Shown here in pieces: positions 25,152-35,834 of a stretch of 64,000 nucleotides of DNA. The stretch's first letter is position 1; each line of letters starts with the position of its first letter. The stretch is taken from NCBI GenBank assembly GCA_029817715.1, contig JARUPY010000284.1:209018-273017 (forward strand), read 5' to 3'. The notes beneath the pieces are model-generated. The model had not been told where the DNA came from. It did no database searches and saw only the letters and a program-made list of their open reading frames with translations. This stretch comes from Melastoma dodecandrum (lineage: Eukaryota; Streptophyta; Magnoliopsida; Myrtales; Melastomataceae). The translations under genes and the position numbers were made by a program.

Positions 25152-28100
25152 CTACAACGTCAGCACGTCTACGGCGGCCCCGAGCCGCGCCTGCGCGATG
25201 TCGGCCACGTGGCGGTGGTGGGTGAACAGGATCGGCTGCACGCTGGCGCCGATCTCCGCCAAAGCCTCCAACCCGTGCGCGGTGCGGGCGTCCATCGAAG
25301 GTGGAGAAGAGGTCGTCGCCGATGAAGGGCGCGGGCTCGGCGCGGCCGGCGTAATCCTCCAGATGGGCCAAGCGGAGCGCGAGATAGAGCTGATCGCGCG
25401 TCCCTTCGCTCATCGCGTCGATCGGCACGAGCCCGCCGCCAGCGGGTCCCGAGGCGCGGCGTCCGACGAGGCGGGGCGTGTCGTCCTCGTCGTAGCTCTG
25501 GGCGAGCCCATCGAAGGCGCCGCCGGTGAGGCGGACGAACAGGGCGCCCGCACGGGTGATCAGCGGATCCTGCTGTCCGGCCCGGTGCCGGGCCACCGCC
25601 TGGCCGAGCATCAGACCGGCGAGCCGCAGAACCGCCCAGGAGCGGGCCGAATCCTGGATCTGCGCCTCGGCGCCCTTGCGCTCGGCGAGCGCCAGCTCGG
25701 CCCCGGTCCCGCCTTCCAACTCGGCCCGCTTGGCGAGGTCGCGCTCCCGGTCGGAATAGACGACGCGGCTCCGCTCCTCGATGTCCTCGGCCTCGGCGAG
25801 ACAGGCGGCGAGCCCGGCCTCGATGGCCTCCGGCGGTGTCTCGGCGAGGCCGGTGCGCAGATCCGCCTCCGGCAGGCCGTCACCGGCCGTCGCGAGGTCC
25901 CGCGTCCGCAGCCGGGCGAGATCGGCCCGGAGCCGGGCGCGCCCGTCGAGGCGAGCGTGCAGGTCCGTCAGATCGTCGAGGGAGGCGTCGCCCGCGTCCG
26001 GCAGCCGCTCGGCGACGAGGGCGGCGAGCCGGACACGGGCCGCCGTGGCCTCCCGGCCGGCCTCATCCGCTTCACGCCCCGCCGCTTCCGCCAACCGGGT
26101 CAGTTCCGTCCGGCGCACCGCCTCGGCCTGCGCCGCCTGGAGCTTCGTGTGCAGGGTGCGGATACCCGCGCCGGGGGACATTCCCGGCGAGGTCGGGCGC
26201 GAGGCCGGCCACGAGGCCCGCGACGGCGGCCTCGAAGCCATCCCGATCGCGGCCGAGCCCCTTCACCCGACGGACGAGGTCGGCGTGCCGCCCCAGGGCA
26301 TCGGGCACCTCCCGCCACGCCGTCAGCGCTCCCTCGGCCTCATCGAGGCCTGACCCGGGGGCAAGGACAGGATGGCAATCATCTCGGCCCAGGCAGACCG
26401 CCATGTGGCGCGACGGGCCTCCGTTTCGGCCCGCGCCGCCGTCTGACGCTCCACCGCCTGACGGGCGGCGGCCAGCCGCCCGGTCGCCTCCCGCCCGGCC
26501 TCCCATCGGGTGGCGAGATCCGCGACATGCCGCTCCAGCCCGTCGAGCAAGGCGGAGGGTTCGAGGCCGGGGAGCACGGCGAGACCGGCGCGCTCGCACA
26601 GGGCGGCCAGCGGCCCGCCCGCCGCCGCGATGTCCTTCGCCAGCCGGTCGCGGCTGAGACGCTCGTCGGCAAGGTCCTGCTCGGCCCCGATCACCGCCTG
26701 CGCCTCGGCGAGCCAGCGGGCCATCTCGACGGGCGGCCCCGGCCGGATGCCGGCCTCCCGCCACGCCTCCTGCCACGCGGCCCCCGCCTCGGCGATCTCG
26801 GCCTCGGCCTCGGCCAGCGCCCGCTCCTCCTCCTCCACCTCCGCGAGGGCGGCGGCGTGGCGTCGCTCGTCGGCCGCATGGGCCGCCACCCGCGCGGCAT
26901 CGGCGGCCCTGGCATCGGCGAACCGATCCGCCGCCTCGACGGCCCGCTCGTAGGTGGCCATCGCGTCCGGCGACGCCGCCGCGCCTGCGAGCATCGCATC
27001 GCGCAAGGGCAGGAAAGCCTCGGCGCGGGCGGCGCGCAGGGCGTCCAGCCGCTCCTGCGTCGGCACCGTGGCTTCGGCCTCGCGCTCCTCCAGGCGCGCG
27101 CGGATCTCGGCGGCCCGGCGGCGGGCGGCCTTCACTCGGTCGGCGGTGCGGCCGCGCTCCCGCTCCGCCTCGTCGAGCATCGTCTGAAACCGGCCGACGG
27201 CCTCCGCCGAGGGCAGCGGGGTCCGCGCCAGCGCCGCCGGATCGGCCACCGGGGGCGACAGGCGCCCGGCGCGGTCCCGCAGAAGGTCGCCCGCCCGGCG
27301 GACGCCATCCTCGAACTCGCGGTGACGGGCGATGGTCTCCCGCAGCCGCGCGAAGGGGCGTAGGAGATCCCGCAGGGGGGCCGGATCGACGAGCGTCCCC
27401 GCCGCCTCGGCGTCACGGATCAACCGGTCGCGCTCGGCCACCACCGCATCCGCCTCGCGGGCGGCCTGCGCCTCGGCGGCGTCGAGGGCGCGGCCCTCGC
27501 GCACGAGGCGCTCGATGCGGGCGCGGACGGCATCGGTCGGCAGGCTCGCGGCGAGGGCGTCGCGGTCGTGCAGGCCGACGCGGGCGCAGAGCCGGTCGAG
27601 ATCCCGAGCCGCCCGGTCCGCCTCGCCCGTGAGGCGCGTCAGGTCGGTCCCGTCCTTCTCGAAGCGGTCGATCCCCCGGAACGCCTCCAGGATCTCCTCG
27701 GCCCGCAGCGCGAGGGGCGCCGCCGGGGGCAGCGCCTCGACCTCGGCCCGCGCCCGCGCCAGGGCCGCCGCGGCGCGGGCTGCGTCGGCCTCGGCGGTGC
27801 GACCCTCGGCGAGCGCCCCGCCGAGGCGGGCGATCCAGGCCGCGTCCGCCTCCACCGCTACGGCCTTCTCCGCGAGATGGGCCTCCAGCGCGTCGATCTC
27901 GGCGAGCACGGGGCCGACGCGCTTCAGCCGCTCCAGGCGCGCCCGCGCGGCGGCGAGGCGCCCGCGCTCGGCGCGCAGGGCCTCGAGGTCGGCGGCGGCG
28001 GCGGCGATGCTGTCGTTGAGGGCGCGCCACTCCGTGGTCGAGACCCCCGATTCCCGCTCGGCCTTGCGCGAATCCTGCCAGCGGTCCAGGGCTTGGTAGA

Positions 28101-28644
28101 AGCTGCGGTGCCCGGCCTTGCGCGGGGTGAAGATCGCCTCGGCCTCGCCGTCGAGCCGGGACTGTAACTCGGTGAGGCCGCGCAGGCCGGAGCCCGCCGC
28201 GAACAGGCTCGCGCCGACCTCGCCCTCCACGGCGACCATCTCCTTGCCGCCCTTGCGCAGGGCCTCGGCATCGAGGCCGAAGGCGCGGCAGAAGACGGGC
28301 CGGGTGAGGCCGCCGAGGAAGGGGGCGAGGCAATCGTCGGACAGGGCGGCGTCCTGCGCGTCGATCAGGGTGCGGGCGTTGCCCTTGCGGCGGCGGAAGG
28401 CGAGGCGCCGCCCGTCGGCCGCCGCGATCTCGGCGCCGATGCGCAGCGACGGCATGTCGTGCAGGAACGCATACTCGGTGGTCTTGCCGAAGCCGAAGAG
28501 CAGGTCCGTCACCGCCGAAAGCGCGGTGCTCTTGCCGGCCTCGTTAGGCCCGAGCACCACGTGCAGGCGCGCATCCGGCCGGAAGCGGAGCACCCGGTCG
28601 GTGAAGGCGCCGTAGCGTTCGAGGTTCAGGCTAAGGAGACGCAT
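25152..28644 (-). CDS. YhaN/SbcC-like AAA ATPase (frameshifted three times)
   Basis: The gene codes for about 1164 residues. It has Walker A GPNEAGKST at about residues 33-41, a very long Ala/Glu/Arg-rich coiled coil, and a C-terminal ATPase half with DQLYLALRLAHLEDYAG and FIGDDLFSTFD (Walker B). This layout matches YhaN, the large SMC/Rad50-like partner of the YhaO nuclease. Frame breaks lie near 26355, 26185 and 25285. The last is repaired by skipping one base in the codons after STFD, giving the DDARTAHGLEAL type of ending and TAG at 25152. It starts 4 bp after the nuclease gene. It probably acts in DNA end processing. Confidence 0.82.
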
Positions 28645-28648
28645 CGGC

Positions 28649-29888
28649 TCAACAGGTCCGGCCCGAGAGGCGCCCCAGGACGAGGGCCTGCGCCTCGGCG
28701 CACAACGCCTCGAACTCGTCCTCCAGGGCGGCCTCTTCCGCGACGCCCGCGGGCATCTTGCGGACGATCTCGGCGAGCGCCGCCTGGGCGCGCTCGCGGA
28801 AGTCCGGATCGCGGTCGAGGCCGGCCAGGAGGGCCGTGGGGTCGATGGTGGCGGTGGAGGATGGCATGGCCTCCCGTGGGCGGCGGGTCTCGACCTTCAA
28901 CCGTTCGAGCCAGATCTCCTCGTGGACCCGGTGGGCCGCCGCCTGCACCTCGGCGGCGAGGTCGTCCCGGTCGGCGCAGAGCCGGTCATGGGCGGCGCTC
29001 TCGCCGGTCAGGTGGACGCGCACCAGCACGAGCCGCGAGGCGGCCACCGCCGCCAGCGGCCGGAACGCCGCCTCGACCCGCCCCAGGGCCTCCGGCATCG
29101 CGGCGACCTCGGCCAGATCGACGGCGAGCGTCTCGAAGCGGGCGCGGTCGAAGACGAGGTGCTCGACGTCGCTCACATGGCCGTCCTCCACCGTGACGAG
29201 CACGGCGCCGCGCGGGCCGCATTCGCGCACGCTCCTTCCCTGGAGATTGCCGGGGAAGACGATCCACGGGTCCCGGGAGAGTTCCTGGTACTCGTGGATG
29301 TGGCCGAGCGCCCAGTAATCGTAGCCTCGGCCTGCGAGGTCCGCGACCGAGCAGGGCGCGTAGGTCTCGTGGGCGGCGTGGCCGGTGCAGGAGGTGTGCA
29401 GGATCCCGAGGTTGAACCAGCCCGGCAGCGCGGCTGGGTAGGTCAGCGACAGGTTCTCCTCCACCGCCCGGTTCGGGAAGCTGCGCCCGTGGATGGCGAC
29501 GCGGTGCGCCTCCAGCTTGTGCGTCGAGGCGCGGGTCGCGGAGAAGACGTGGACCGACGCCGGCAGGGTGATGGACTTGGTGATGACGCTCTCGGCATCG
29601 TGGTTGCCGCGCACCATCACGACCGGAATACCCGCCCGGTCGAGCCGGGCCACCTGCCGGGCGAAGAAACAGGCCGATCGAGGCATCCGCCCAATCGCCG
29701 TCGTAGATGTCCCCCGCGATCACCACGAAGGCCACCGCCTTCTCGATGGCCGAGGACACCAGATCCTCGAAGGCCCCCCGCCCCGCCGCAGCGAGCCGCC
29801 GGGCCAGATCGGCATCCCGCCCGGCCAGCCCGCTGAGTGGGCTCCCGAGGTGAAGGTCGGCGGCGTGGACGAACTGAAAACGCGACAT
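28649..29888 (-). CDS. YhaO/SbcD-like DNA repair exonuclease (frameshifted)
   Basis: The protein of about 412 residues is a calcineurin-like metallophosphoesterase. It has the Mre11/SbcD metal motifs in order: HAADLHLGSP near the start, AGDIYDGDW, RGNHDAES, and GHIHEYQ. A C-terminal capping region follows. Near 29667 an extra T breaks the frame; skipping it joins ASIGLFFARQVARLDRAGIPV. The stop lies 4 bp before the yhaN-like gene, so the two form an operon and presumably one nuclease-ATPase complex. Confidence 0.85.
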
Positions 29889-30025
29889 CCGGGTCCTGGG
29901 CGGCGGCCGGTGTTCTTAGGACGTTCCGGTGGGGGGGCTCAAGGGCGGGGATGTGGACATCCCAGTAGCGGCGTTTGCGGTACTGCCGATCTGTCTTACA
30001 TCTTTGTCGTACACGGGAGGGCGCC

Positions 30026-30268
30026 ATGCCACGCGACGGCACAGTTATGCAGGTCAGGACCGATAACTCCTTGAAGTTTGCCTTCGCCGAGGCCACGAAG
30101 CGTGAGCGTACGACTCCGAGCGAGGCCCTTCGGGACCTCATGCAACAGTATGTCCGAGACAGTCTTCGACGGGAGGCCGCTCGCCAAAGCGGGGTCGTCA
30201 CTGCCGCATCCGACGCTGCCGAAAGCTTGGCGCTGATTGAGGATGTGCAGGATCTGGACGGTGAGTGA
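30026..30268 (+). CDS. Antitoxin of a type II toxin-antitoxin pair
   Basis: The 80-residue protein looks like a ribbon-helix-helix-type antitoxin. It has a short beta-like start, a helix pair rich in Arg and Glu, and an acidic C-terminal tail suited to masking a toxin. The ATG at 30026 follows GGGAGG closely. It overlaps the toxin start by eight bases, the usual arrangement in which the antitoxin comes first. Such antitoxins also repress their own promoter; the promoter would lie in 29889-30025. Confidence 0.7.
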   Translation: MPRDGTVMQVRTDNSLKFAFAEATKRERTTPSEALRDLMQQYVRDSLRREAARQSGVVTAASDAAESLALIEDVQDLDGE

Positions 30269-30590
30269 GCGCGGCGAGATCGTCGTGCTCGCCACCAAGG
30301 GCGCCTATACGGGCAAGCCCCGGCCGTGGGTCGTGATTCAGAATAGCGCCTTCGCCAGACTAGACAGCGTTACGGTCTGCTTGATCACGTCTGAACGGGT
30401 CCCGGGCGTACCGATGCTGCGGGTCGATGTAACGCCTACCCCGAGCAACGGCCTCACGGCCGAGAGCCAAGTGCAGATCGATAAGATCGTCACCGTGCCT
30501 ACCGCCAAGATCGACCGGACAATCGGCAGGCTCGACGCAGACATCATGCGGGAGGTGGCCCGAGCCATCTCGTTCTTTCTGGATCTCTGA
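30261..30590 (+). CDS. MazF/PemK-family toxin
   Basis: The 109-residue protein resembles the MazF/PemK/CcdB-fold endoribonuclease toxins: a Gly-Lys-Pro-Arg-Pro-type segment near the start that binds RNA, followed by VVIQN- and LITSE-like strands. Members cut mRNA and stop growth unless bound by antitoxin. The GTG start at 30261 lies inside the end of the antitoxin gene, giving translational coupling. The reading frame is intact, so the module may be functional. Confidence 0.8.
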   Translation: MSERGEIVVLATKGAYTGKPRPWVVIQNSAFARLDSVTVCLITSERVPGVPMLRVDVTPTPSNGLTAESQVQIDKIVTVPTAKIDRTIGRLDADIMREVARAISFFLDL

Positions 30591-30617
30591 GACGACGTTT
30601 CCGTGATGGAGCTGCAT

Positions 30618-30715
30618 TCCTCCGTCATCGCAAGCAAAGCAACACGATCCATCACAGCAGACTGCTGCCGGACGTGGCGCATCCCTGGATTGCCTCGCGG
30701 CACCCGCACCGTCGA
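30618..30715. repeat. Degenerate copy of the dispersed repeat
   Basis: CCTCCGTCATCGCAAGCAAAGC begins the stretch and TCCCTGGATTGCCTCGC appears near its end. The two parts correspond to the outer and inner ends of the complete copy at 20541-20632, now diverged. Confidence 0.4.
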
Positions 30716-30725
30716 CAGGGCAGAC

Positions 30726-30881
30726 TCAGTGCGAGGATCCGCCTTCCAGCAGGCTGAGAATCCGGCCGAGCCAGATCAGGGAGGGCGAGGATCGCTGCGG
30801 ATTTCGGCGGGCCGCGTCTAAGGCGGCGCGCAACGTGGCGATGGCCTCACGGTGATCGACGGTCTCTCGGATCGGACCCAT
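30726..30881 (-). CDS. Small hypothetical protein
   Basis: The 51-residue protein begins MGPIRETVDHREAIATLRAA and ends in WLGRILSLLEGG. It looks helical and soluble. AGGGAA sits just upstream of the ATG at 30881, which supports this start over a longer frame reaching 30995. No family is recognised. Confidence 0.45.
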   Translation of the reverse strand: MGPIRETVDHREAIATLRAALDAARRNPQRSSPSLIWLGRILSLLEGGSSH

Positions 30882-31192
30882 CGGCTTTCCCTCGAAGGCC
30901 CGTGTCCGCGGTACGCCCCCGCAAACGAGCCTTGAACCATCCCTGATCGGGGAGTTGGAAAACCGTCGAAAGTCGGTCCCTACGACCTTTAGCACCGGGG
31001 TACCTGGACATGCGTCGCAGGCTCCCCGACCGCATGGTCAAGGAACATGGCGCCGTCACGGGCGACGCCAACCGTTTGTGGTGGGGTTTCCACGCCCCAG
31101 GGCGGCGCGTACCGCCCCACCCGAGATTTAGCCAAGCTGTCCGAAACGGGTCAAGCGAAACGGAAAATGATCCGCAGGCAAGACAGCACCCC
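30882..31192. other. Intergenic region downstream of the efflux operon
   Basis: I see no convincing gene in these 311 bp. The stretch lies between the small hypothetical gene and the end of the outer membrane efflux gene. No clear hairpin or repeat was found. Confidence 0.3.
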
Positions 31193-32792
31193 TCACGGCA
31201 CCACCGGCCGGGGGATGATCTCGGCCACAGGCACCTGCGCCACCTCCGGCGGGCCCGGCGGTGCGGGCTGGGGTGGGAAGGCGCCTTCCCAGCCCCCGCC
31301 CAGGGCCTTCGAGAGGGCGACGAAGTCCGTCGACATGCCGGCCGTCGCCTGGGACAGGTTGGTCCTCGGCCTGCAACACGACCTGCGCGTTCTGAAGCAC
31401 CGTCGTGAAGATCTCGACGCCCTGCGTGTAGCGGGCGCGGGCGAGGTCGAGGCCCCGCCGCGCGTCGACCACCTGCCGGGCGAGCCGCGCCCGGCGGCCG
31501 GCATCGCCCTGGAGGGACGCGAGCGCGTTGACGACCTCGTGCCAGCCCTGGAGCACCGCCTTCTGGTAGGCGATGGCCGCCTCCTGCTGGCGGGCCTGCT
31601 GAAGCACGAGGTTCGAGCGCAGCCGCCCGCCCTCGAAGAGCGGGATCGAGAAGGACGGCCCGATATTCATGTATTGCAGCGAGGAGCCGCGGAAGACCTT
31701 CAGCGGATCGACGGCGTTCACCGTGGGGCTCGCCGTGAGCGTCACCCTTGGGAAGAACTCGGCCTCGGCCTCGCCGATATCGGCCACCGCCGCATGCAGG
31801 GTCGCCTCGGCCTGACGGATGTCCGGCCGGCGGCGGATCAGCTCGGAGGGGATGCCCACCGGCACGCGGGGCGGCACTGGCGGGATGCCCCGCCCGCCGG
31901 TCAGATCCTGGGCCAGCGCCAGGGGCGGCTCGCCCAGCAGCAGTGAGATCGCGTTGACCTGCTGGATCTCCTGCTGCTGCAACTGCGGGATCTGCGCCTG
32001 GATCGCCTCCACCTGCGAGGCGGCGCTCGCCACATCGAGCCCCGTGACGAGGCCCTTCTGCTGGCGGACGCGGACCACGTCGAGGATCTGCTGATTCACC
32101 CGGACGTAGCTCTGGTAGATGCGGATCAGGTCCTGGGTGCCGCGCAGCTGCACGTAGTCCCGGGCCAGCTCGCCCTGGGCCGAGACCAGGGCGCCCCGGC
32201 GCTGCTCCGCCGACGCCTCCGCCTGGGCCTGGGCGGATTCGACCGATCGGCGCACCCGGCCCCAGAGGTCGAGCTCCCACGAGGCGTCGAAGCCGAGGGT
32301 GTAGCTCTCGAAGCCGTTGGTCAGCGGCGCCGTGGGGTCGGTGCCGCCGGTCAGGCCGCCGAGGGAGTTCGACAGCAGGCCGATCGTGCCGTTCTTGCTG
32401 AATTGCTGACGGTAGGCCGAGCCGGTGCCGGACAGCGTCGGCAGGGCCGCCGCCGCGCTAGTGCCGAGCTGCGCCCGGCTCTGGAGCAGGCAGGCGGTCG
32501 CCGTCTGCACGTCGAGGTTCTGGGCGGCGATCCGGGATTCGAGCCCGTCGAGGACGGGATCGCGGAAGGCGCGCCACCACTCGACGTCGGGCGGGGCGTC
32601 GGTCGTGCCGCGCAGGAGCGGCAGCGAGGTGTGGACCGGGCGCCCCGGCGCGGGCTCGACATAGGTCGCCGAGGCCGCGACCGTGGGGACGGGGCGCACG
32701 AAATCCGGCCCCACGACGCAGCCGCCGAGCAGATCCGTGAGGCCGAGCACCGCCGTGCCCGTCAGGAGGAGGTCGAGGAGGCGGATCGCCAT
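31193..32792 (-). CDS. NodT-type outer membrane efflux lipoprotein (frameshifted)
   Basis: The protein of about 532 residues has a lipoprotein signal ending in GGC. VVGPDF follows the cysteine, as usual for NodT factors. Two OEP (TolC-like) repeats contain SWELDLWGRVRRSVESAQAQ, IPSELIRRRPDIRQAEA and a GPSFSIPLFEGGRL motif. It forms the outer membrane channel of the tripartite pump encoded with the next two genes. Near 31358 one extra base breaks the frame; skipping it gives EDNLSQATAGMS and a stop at 31193. It ends the emr-type operon, 1 bp after the transporter gene. Confidence 0.87.
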
Positions 32793-32793
32793 G

Positions 32794-34368
32794 TCAGTGC
32801 CCGCCCCCGCCGCCCTGCGCGGTCTTCGCCGAGATCAGAAAGCAGAGCGGCACAACCATCAGGGCCACGATGGCCGTATATTGGAAGACGTTGCTGTAGG
32901 CGAGAACCTGCGCCTGCTTCATGTAGGTCTGGTAGGTGTGCGCCACCGCCTGCTGGTGCACCGTCGAGGCCGCCCGGCCCAGGGAACGCAGCGTGTGCTC
33001 GCTCTCGTGGATCAGCGCGTTGTAGCCGTAGCGCAGGGGCGTCATGAACCCCGACAGGTGCGCCTGATCGGCCTGGGTGCGCTCGGTGATGGCCGCGGTC
33101 GAGAGCGAGATCCCCAGCGATCCGAACACGTTCCGAAACATCGAGAACAGGGCCGCGCCGTCGCTGCGGTATTTCGACGGCAGGGTCAGGTAGGCGATCG
33201 TCGAGATCGGCACGAACAGGAAGCCGAGCGCCGCGGTCTGGAGCGAGCGCATCAGCACCAGGGTCCTGTAGTCGATGTCGGGGGCGAGCCGGCTCGAATA
33301 GAACAGGGCCCCGGCCATCAGGGCGAATCCGAACATCACGATGAAGCGCGTCTGCACGACCTTCATGAGCTGGCCGACGATCGGGATCAGGATGATCACC
33401 ACGATCCCGCCGGGCGACAGGATCAGGCCGGATTTCAGCGCGGTGTAGCCGAGCACGTTCTGGGCGAATTGCGGAATCACCACCGCGCTGGCGTAGAGCG
33501 CGAAGCCCATGGCGCCGATGAGCACGCAGCCCATGGCGAAGTTCTTGTCCTTGAACACGTCGAGGTTGATGATCGGCTTCTTCGCGGTCAGCAGCCAGCA
33601 GATCGCGCCGAACACGCCGAGAAAACCGATGACCGACATGGTCCGGATGAACGGCGAGCCGAGCCAGCCGTCGTCCTCGCCGCGGTCGAACACGATCTGC
33701 AGGCAACCGATGCCGATCACGATCAGCGCGAGGCCGATATAGTCGATCCCGCGCTTGCGGTTCTTCTTGGCCTGCTCGTGGGGCGGATCCTGCACGAGGA
33801 TGGAGTTGGCGATCACCGCCACGATCCCCACCGGCACGTTGACGAAGAAGATCCAGCGCCAGTCCAGGTGCTCGATCAGATAGCCACCGAGCGTCGGCCC
33901 GAGCACGGGCGCCACGATGGTGGCGACTGCGGTCACGCCGAAGGCCGCCCCGCGCTTGGCGGGCGGGAAGGTATCGAGGATGATCGCCTGCTGGCTCGGC
34001 TGCAGGCCGCCGCCGAAGAAGCCCTGCATCAGGCGGAACACGATGATCTGCCCGAGGCTCTGCGAGAGGCCGCAGAGCAGGGACGAGACGGTGAACATGC
34101 CGATGCAGATGATGAAGTAGCGCTTGCGCCCGATCGTGTCGGACAGCCAGCCGGCGATGGTCAGGACGATGCCGTTGGCGACGAGGTAGGCGGTCAGCGT
34201 GTAGGTCGCCTCGTCGCTGGAGGCCGCCAGCGACCCCGCGATGTAGGGCAGGGCCACGTTGACGATCGTGGTGTCGAGGATCTCCATGAAGGCGGCGAGC
34301 GTCACCACCACCGCGATCACCCAGGGATTGCCGCGCGGCTTCCAGGGTTGTTCCGCCTCGGCGCTCAT
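32794..34368 (-). CDS. DHA2-family multidrug MFS transporter (EmrB-like)
   Basis: The 524-residue protein has about 14 membrane helices. DHA2 motifs are visible: LDTTIVNVALPYIAGSL in helix 1, GWLSDTIGRKRYF in loop 2-3, and GPTLGGYLI in helix 5. With the adaptor encoded upstream and the outer membrane channel downstream it forms a tripartite drug pump spanning both membranes. The start overlaps the adaptor stop by four bases. The reading frame is intact. Confidence 0.92.
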   Translation of the reverse strand: MSAEAEQPWKPRGNPWVIAVVVTLAAFMEILDTTIVNVALPYIAGSLAASSDEATYTLTAYLVANGIVLTIAGWLSDTIGRKRYFIICIGMFTVSSLLCGLSQSLGQIIVFRLMQGFFGGGLQPSQQAIILDTFPPAKRGAAFGVTAVATIVAPVLGPTLGGYLIEHLDWRWIFFVNVPVGIVAVIANSILVQDPPHEQAKKNRKRGIDYIGLALIVIGIGCLQIVFDRGEDDGWLGSPFIRTMSVIGFLGVFGAICWLLTAKKPIINLDVFKDKNFAMGCVLIGAMGFALYASAVVIPQFAQNVLGYTALKSGLILSPGGIVVIILIPIVGQLMKVVQTRFIVMFGFALMAGALFYSSRLAPDIDYRTLVLMRSLQTAALGFLFVPISTIAYLTLPSKYRSDGAALFSMFRNVFGSLGISLSTAAITERTQADQAHLSGFMTPLRYGYNALIHESEHTLRSLGRAASTVHQQAVAHTYQTYMKQAQVLAYSNVFQYTAIVALMVVPLCFLISAKTAQGGGGGH

Positions 34369-35711
34369 TTCAGCATCACCGTCGGCTCGACGCTGATGCC
34401 GAGGGGCAGCGGCTCATCCTTCCGCAGCCCGGAATCGATCACGATCTTCACGGGCACGCGCTGGACGATCTTGATGAAGTTGCCGGTGGCGTTCTCGGCC
34501 GGGAAGGCGGAGAACTTCGAGCCCGAGCCGCGCTGGATCGAGTCCACGTGGCCGTGCAGGTCGAGGTCGGGATAGGCATCCACCGTGATGGTGACCTGCT
34601 GGCCAGGGTGCATGCCGTCGAGTTCGGTCTCTTTGAAGTTGGCCGTGACCCAGACGTCGGGGGTGACGAGGGACATCACCTGCTGGCCGGACGAGACGTA
34701 ATTGCCCGCGTTGACGTTGCGCCGGGTCACCCAGCCGTCCTGCGGGGCGCGCACCACCGTCCACTCGACGTTGAGCTTCGCTTGGTCGAGACGCCCTTCC
34801 GCCTGCTCAATCTGGCCCTCGATCTGCGTGACCTGCTGCTCGGACTGGCCGATATTCTGCTGGACCGGCATGGCCTGGATGACCCGGGCCTCGGCCTGCT
34901 CCACTTGCGCCTTCGCCTGTTGATAGTTCGCCGCCGTGGTGTCCACGTCCTGTTGGGTGGTGGCGAGCTTCGGCAGGCTCTTCTGCCGGTCGTAATTCGC
35001 CTGCTGGAGTTGCAGGTTGGCCTTCGCCGAGTCGAGGTTGGCCTTGGCCAGTTCAAGGGCGGCCGGGAAGTTCTTGCGGGCGATCTCCACGCCAAGCTTC
35101 TGGCTGCTCGCCTGAGCCTTGGTGGTGTCGAGCTGCCCCTGCGCCTGCTCCTGGTTGTAAACGTATTGCCGGGGATCGATGTGGAACAGCGGGTCGCCCT
35201 TGTGGACGAACTGGTTGTCGGTCACGTCGAGGGTGATCACCTGCCCGGCCACCTGGGGCGCGATGCTGACGATGTTGCCGTCCGTGTAGGCGTCGTCGGT
35301 CGAGGCCTTGCCGCGAGTCGACAGCCAGAAATAGAGACCGCCGCCGATCATCAGCAGAAGCACGACCGCGACGATGCCGAGGATGAGGGGGCGGCGGGAC
35401 TTGCGCCGCGCCTCGCCCTCGTCGCCCTGCTCGTCCTCGTCCTCGTCCTTCTGCGAGCCCTCGCCGCCGTCCGACGTATTGTCCTTGGAGGATGGCTTGG
35501 CCTCGGACGATGGGCGCTTCCCGCCCTGATCCTGCCGCTGCTTTGAGGACGAGCGCGCGCCCTCGTTCCGCCCGGCGGGGCGGCTGTCGCGATCCTCGTC
35601 GTCCCGGTCCCGGTCGTCGCGTCCCGCCCCGACGTCGAGATAGTCCCGCCGCCGATAGCTCGACCCGTCGCGACCCGGCCGCTGCCCGAACGCCTCGTCG
35701 TCCTCGCGCAT
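34365..35711 (-). CDS. EmrA/HlyD-type periplasmic adaptor with charged N-terminus
   Basis: The 448-residue protein has a membrane helix at about residues 108-130 (LILGIVAVVLLLMIGGGLYFW). A biotinyl-lipoyl-like domain (STDDAYTDGNIVSIAPQVAG), a coiled-coil hairpin and a beta-barrel domain follow. This matches EmrA adaptors. The 107-residue cytoplasmic N-terminus is unusual: it is full of Asp, Glu, Arg, Lys and Ser and probably disordered. Family members normally have a short tail there. It is the first gene of the operon and divergent from the TetR gene. Confidence 0.88.
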   Translation of the reverse strand: MREDDEAFGQRPGRDGSSYRRRDYLDVGAGRDDRDRDDEDRDSRPAGRNEGARSSSKQRQDQGGKRPSSEAKPSSKDNTSDGGEGSQKDEDEDEQGDEGEARRKSRRPLILGIVAVVLLLMIGGGLYFWLSTRGKASTDDAYTDGNIVSIAPQVAGQVITLDVTDNQFVHKGDPLFHIDPRQYVYNQEQAQGQLDTTKAQASSQKLGVEIARKNFPAALELAKANLDSAKANLQLQQANYDRQKSLPKLATTQQDVDTTAANYQQAKAQVEQAEARVIQAMPVQQNIGQSEQQVTQIEGQIEQAEGRLDQAKLNVEWTVVRAPQDGWVTRRNVNAGNYVSSGQQVMSLVTPDVWVTANFKETELDGMHPGQQVTITVDAYPDLDLHGHVDSIQRGSGSKFSAFPAENATGNFIKIVQRVPVKIVIDSGLRKDEPLPLGISVEPTVMLK

Positions 35712-35795
35712 GTGCGATTGCTCGTTCCCGATCCCGCGCCATCGGCGCCGGATACACGGCCAGCGCGGCGGGCAACCGTTGCCCCTCGCTAACCG

Positions 35796-35812
35796 AACCG
35801 TTAAGTACGGTT
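35796..35812. promoter_or_regulatory. Candidate TetR operator
   Basis: AACCGT and ACGGTT form a 6-bp inverted repeat around TAAGT, preceded by another AACCG. It lies 22 bp before the tetR start and between the divergent regulator and efflux operon, where a TetR repressor controlling both would bind. Confidence 0.5.
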
Positions 35813-35834
35813 ATAAAGGGGAGCGGTCGGAACG

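Noticed and set aside
24913..27363. An 816-codon open frame on the plus strand
   Set aside because: It runs antisense to the yhaN-like gene, whose codons and coiled coil are clear. Long antisense frames are common in GC-rich DNA with few stops.
32683..34575. A 630-codon open frame on the plus strand
   Set aside because: It is the shadow of the EmrB-like transporter gene; its translation is low-complexity His/Asp/Arg sequence with no domain.
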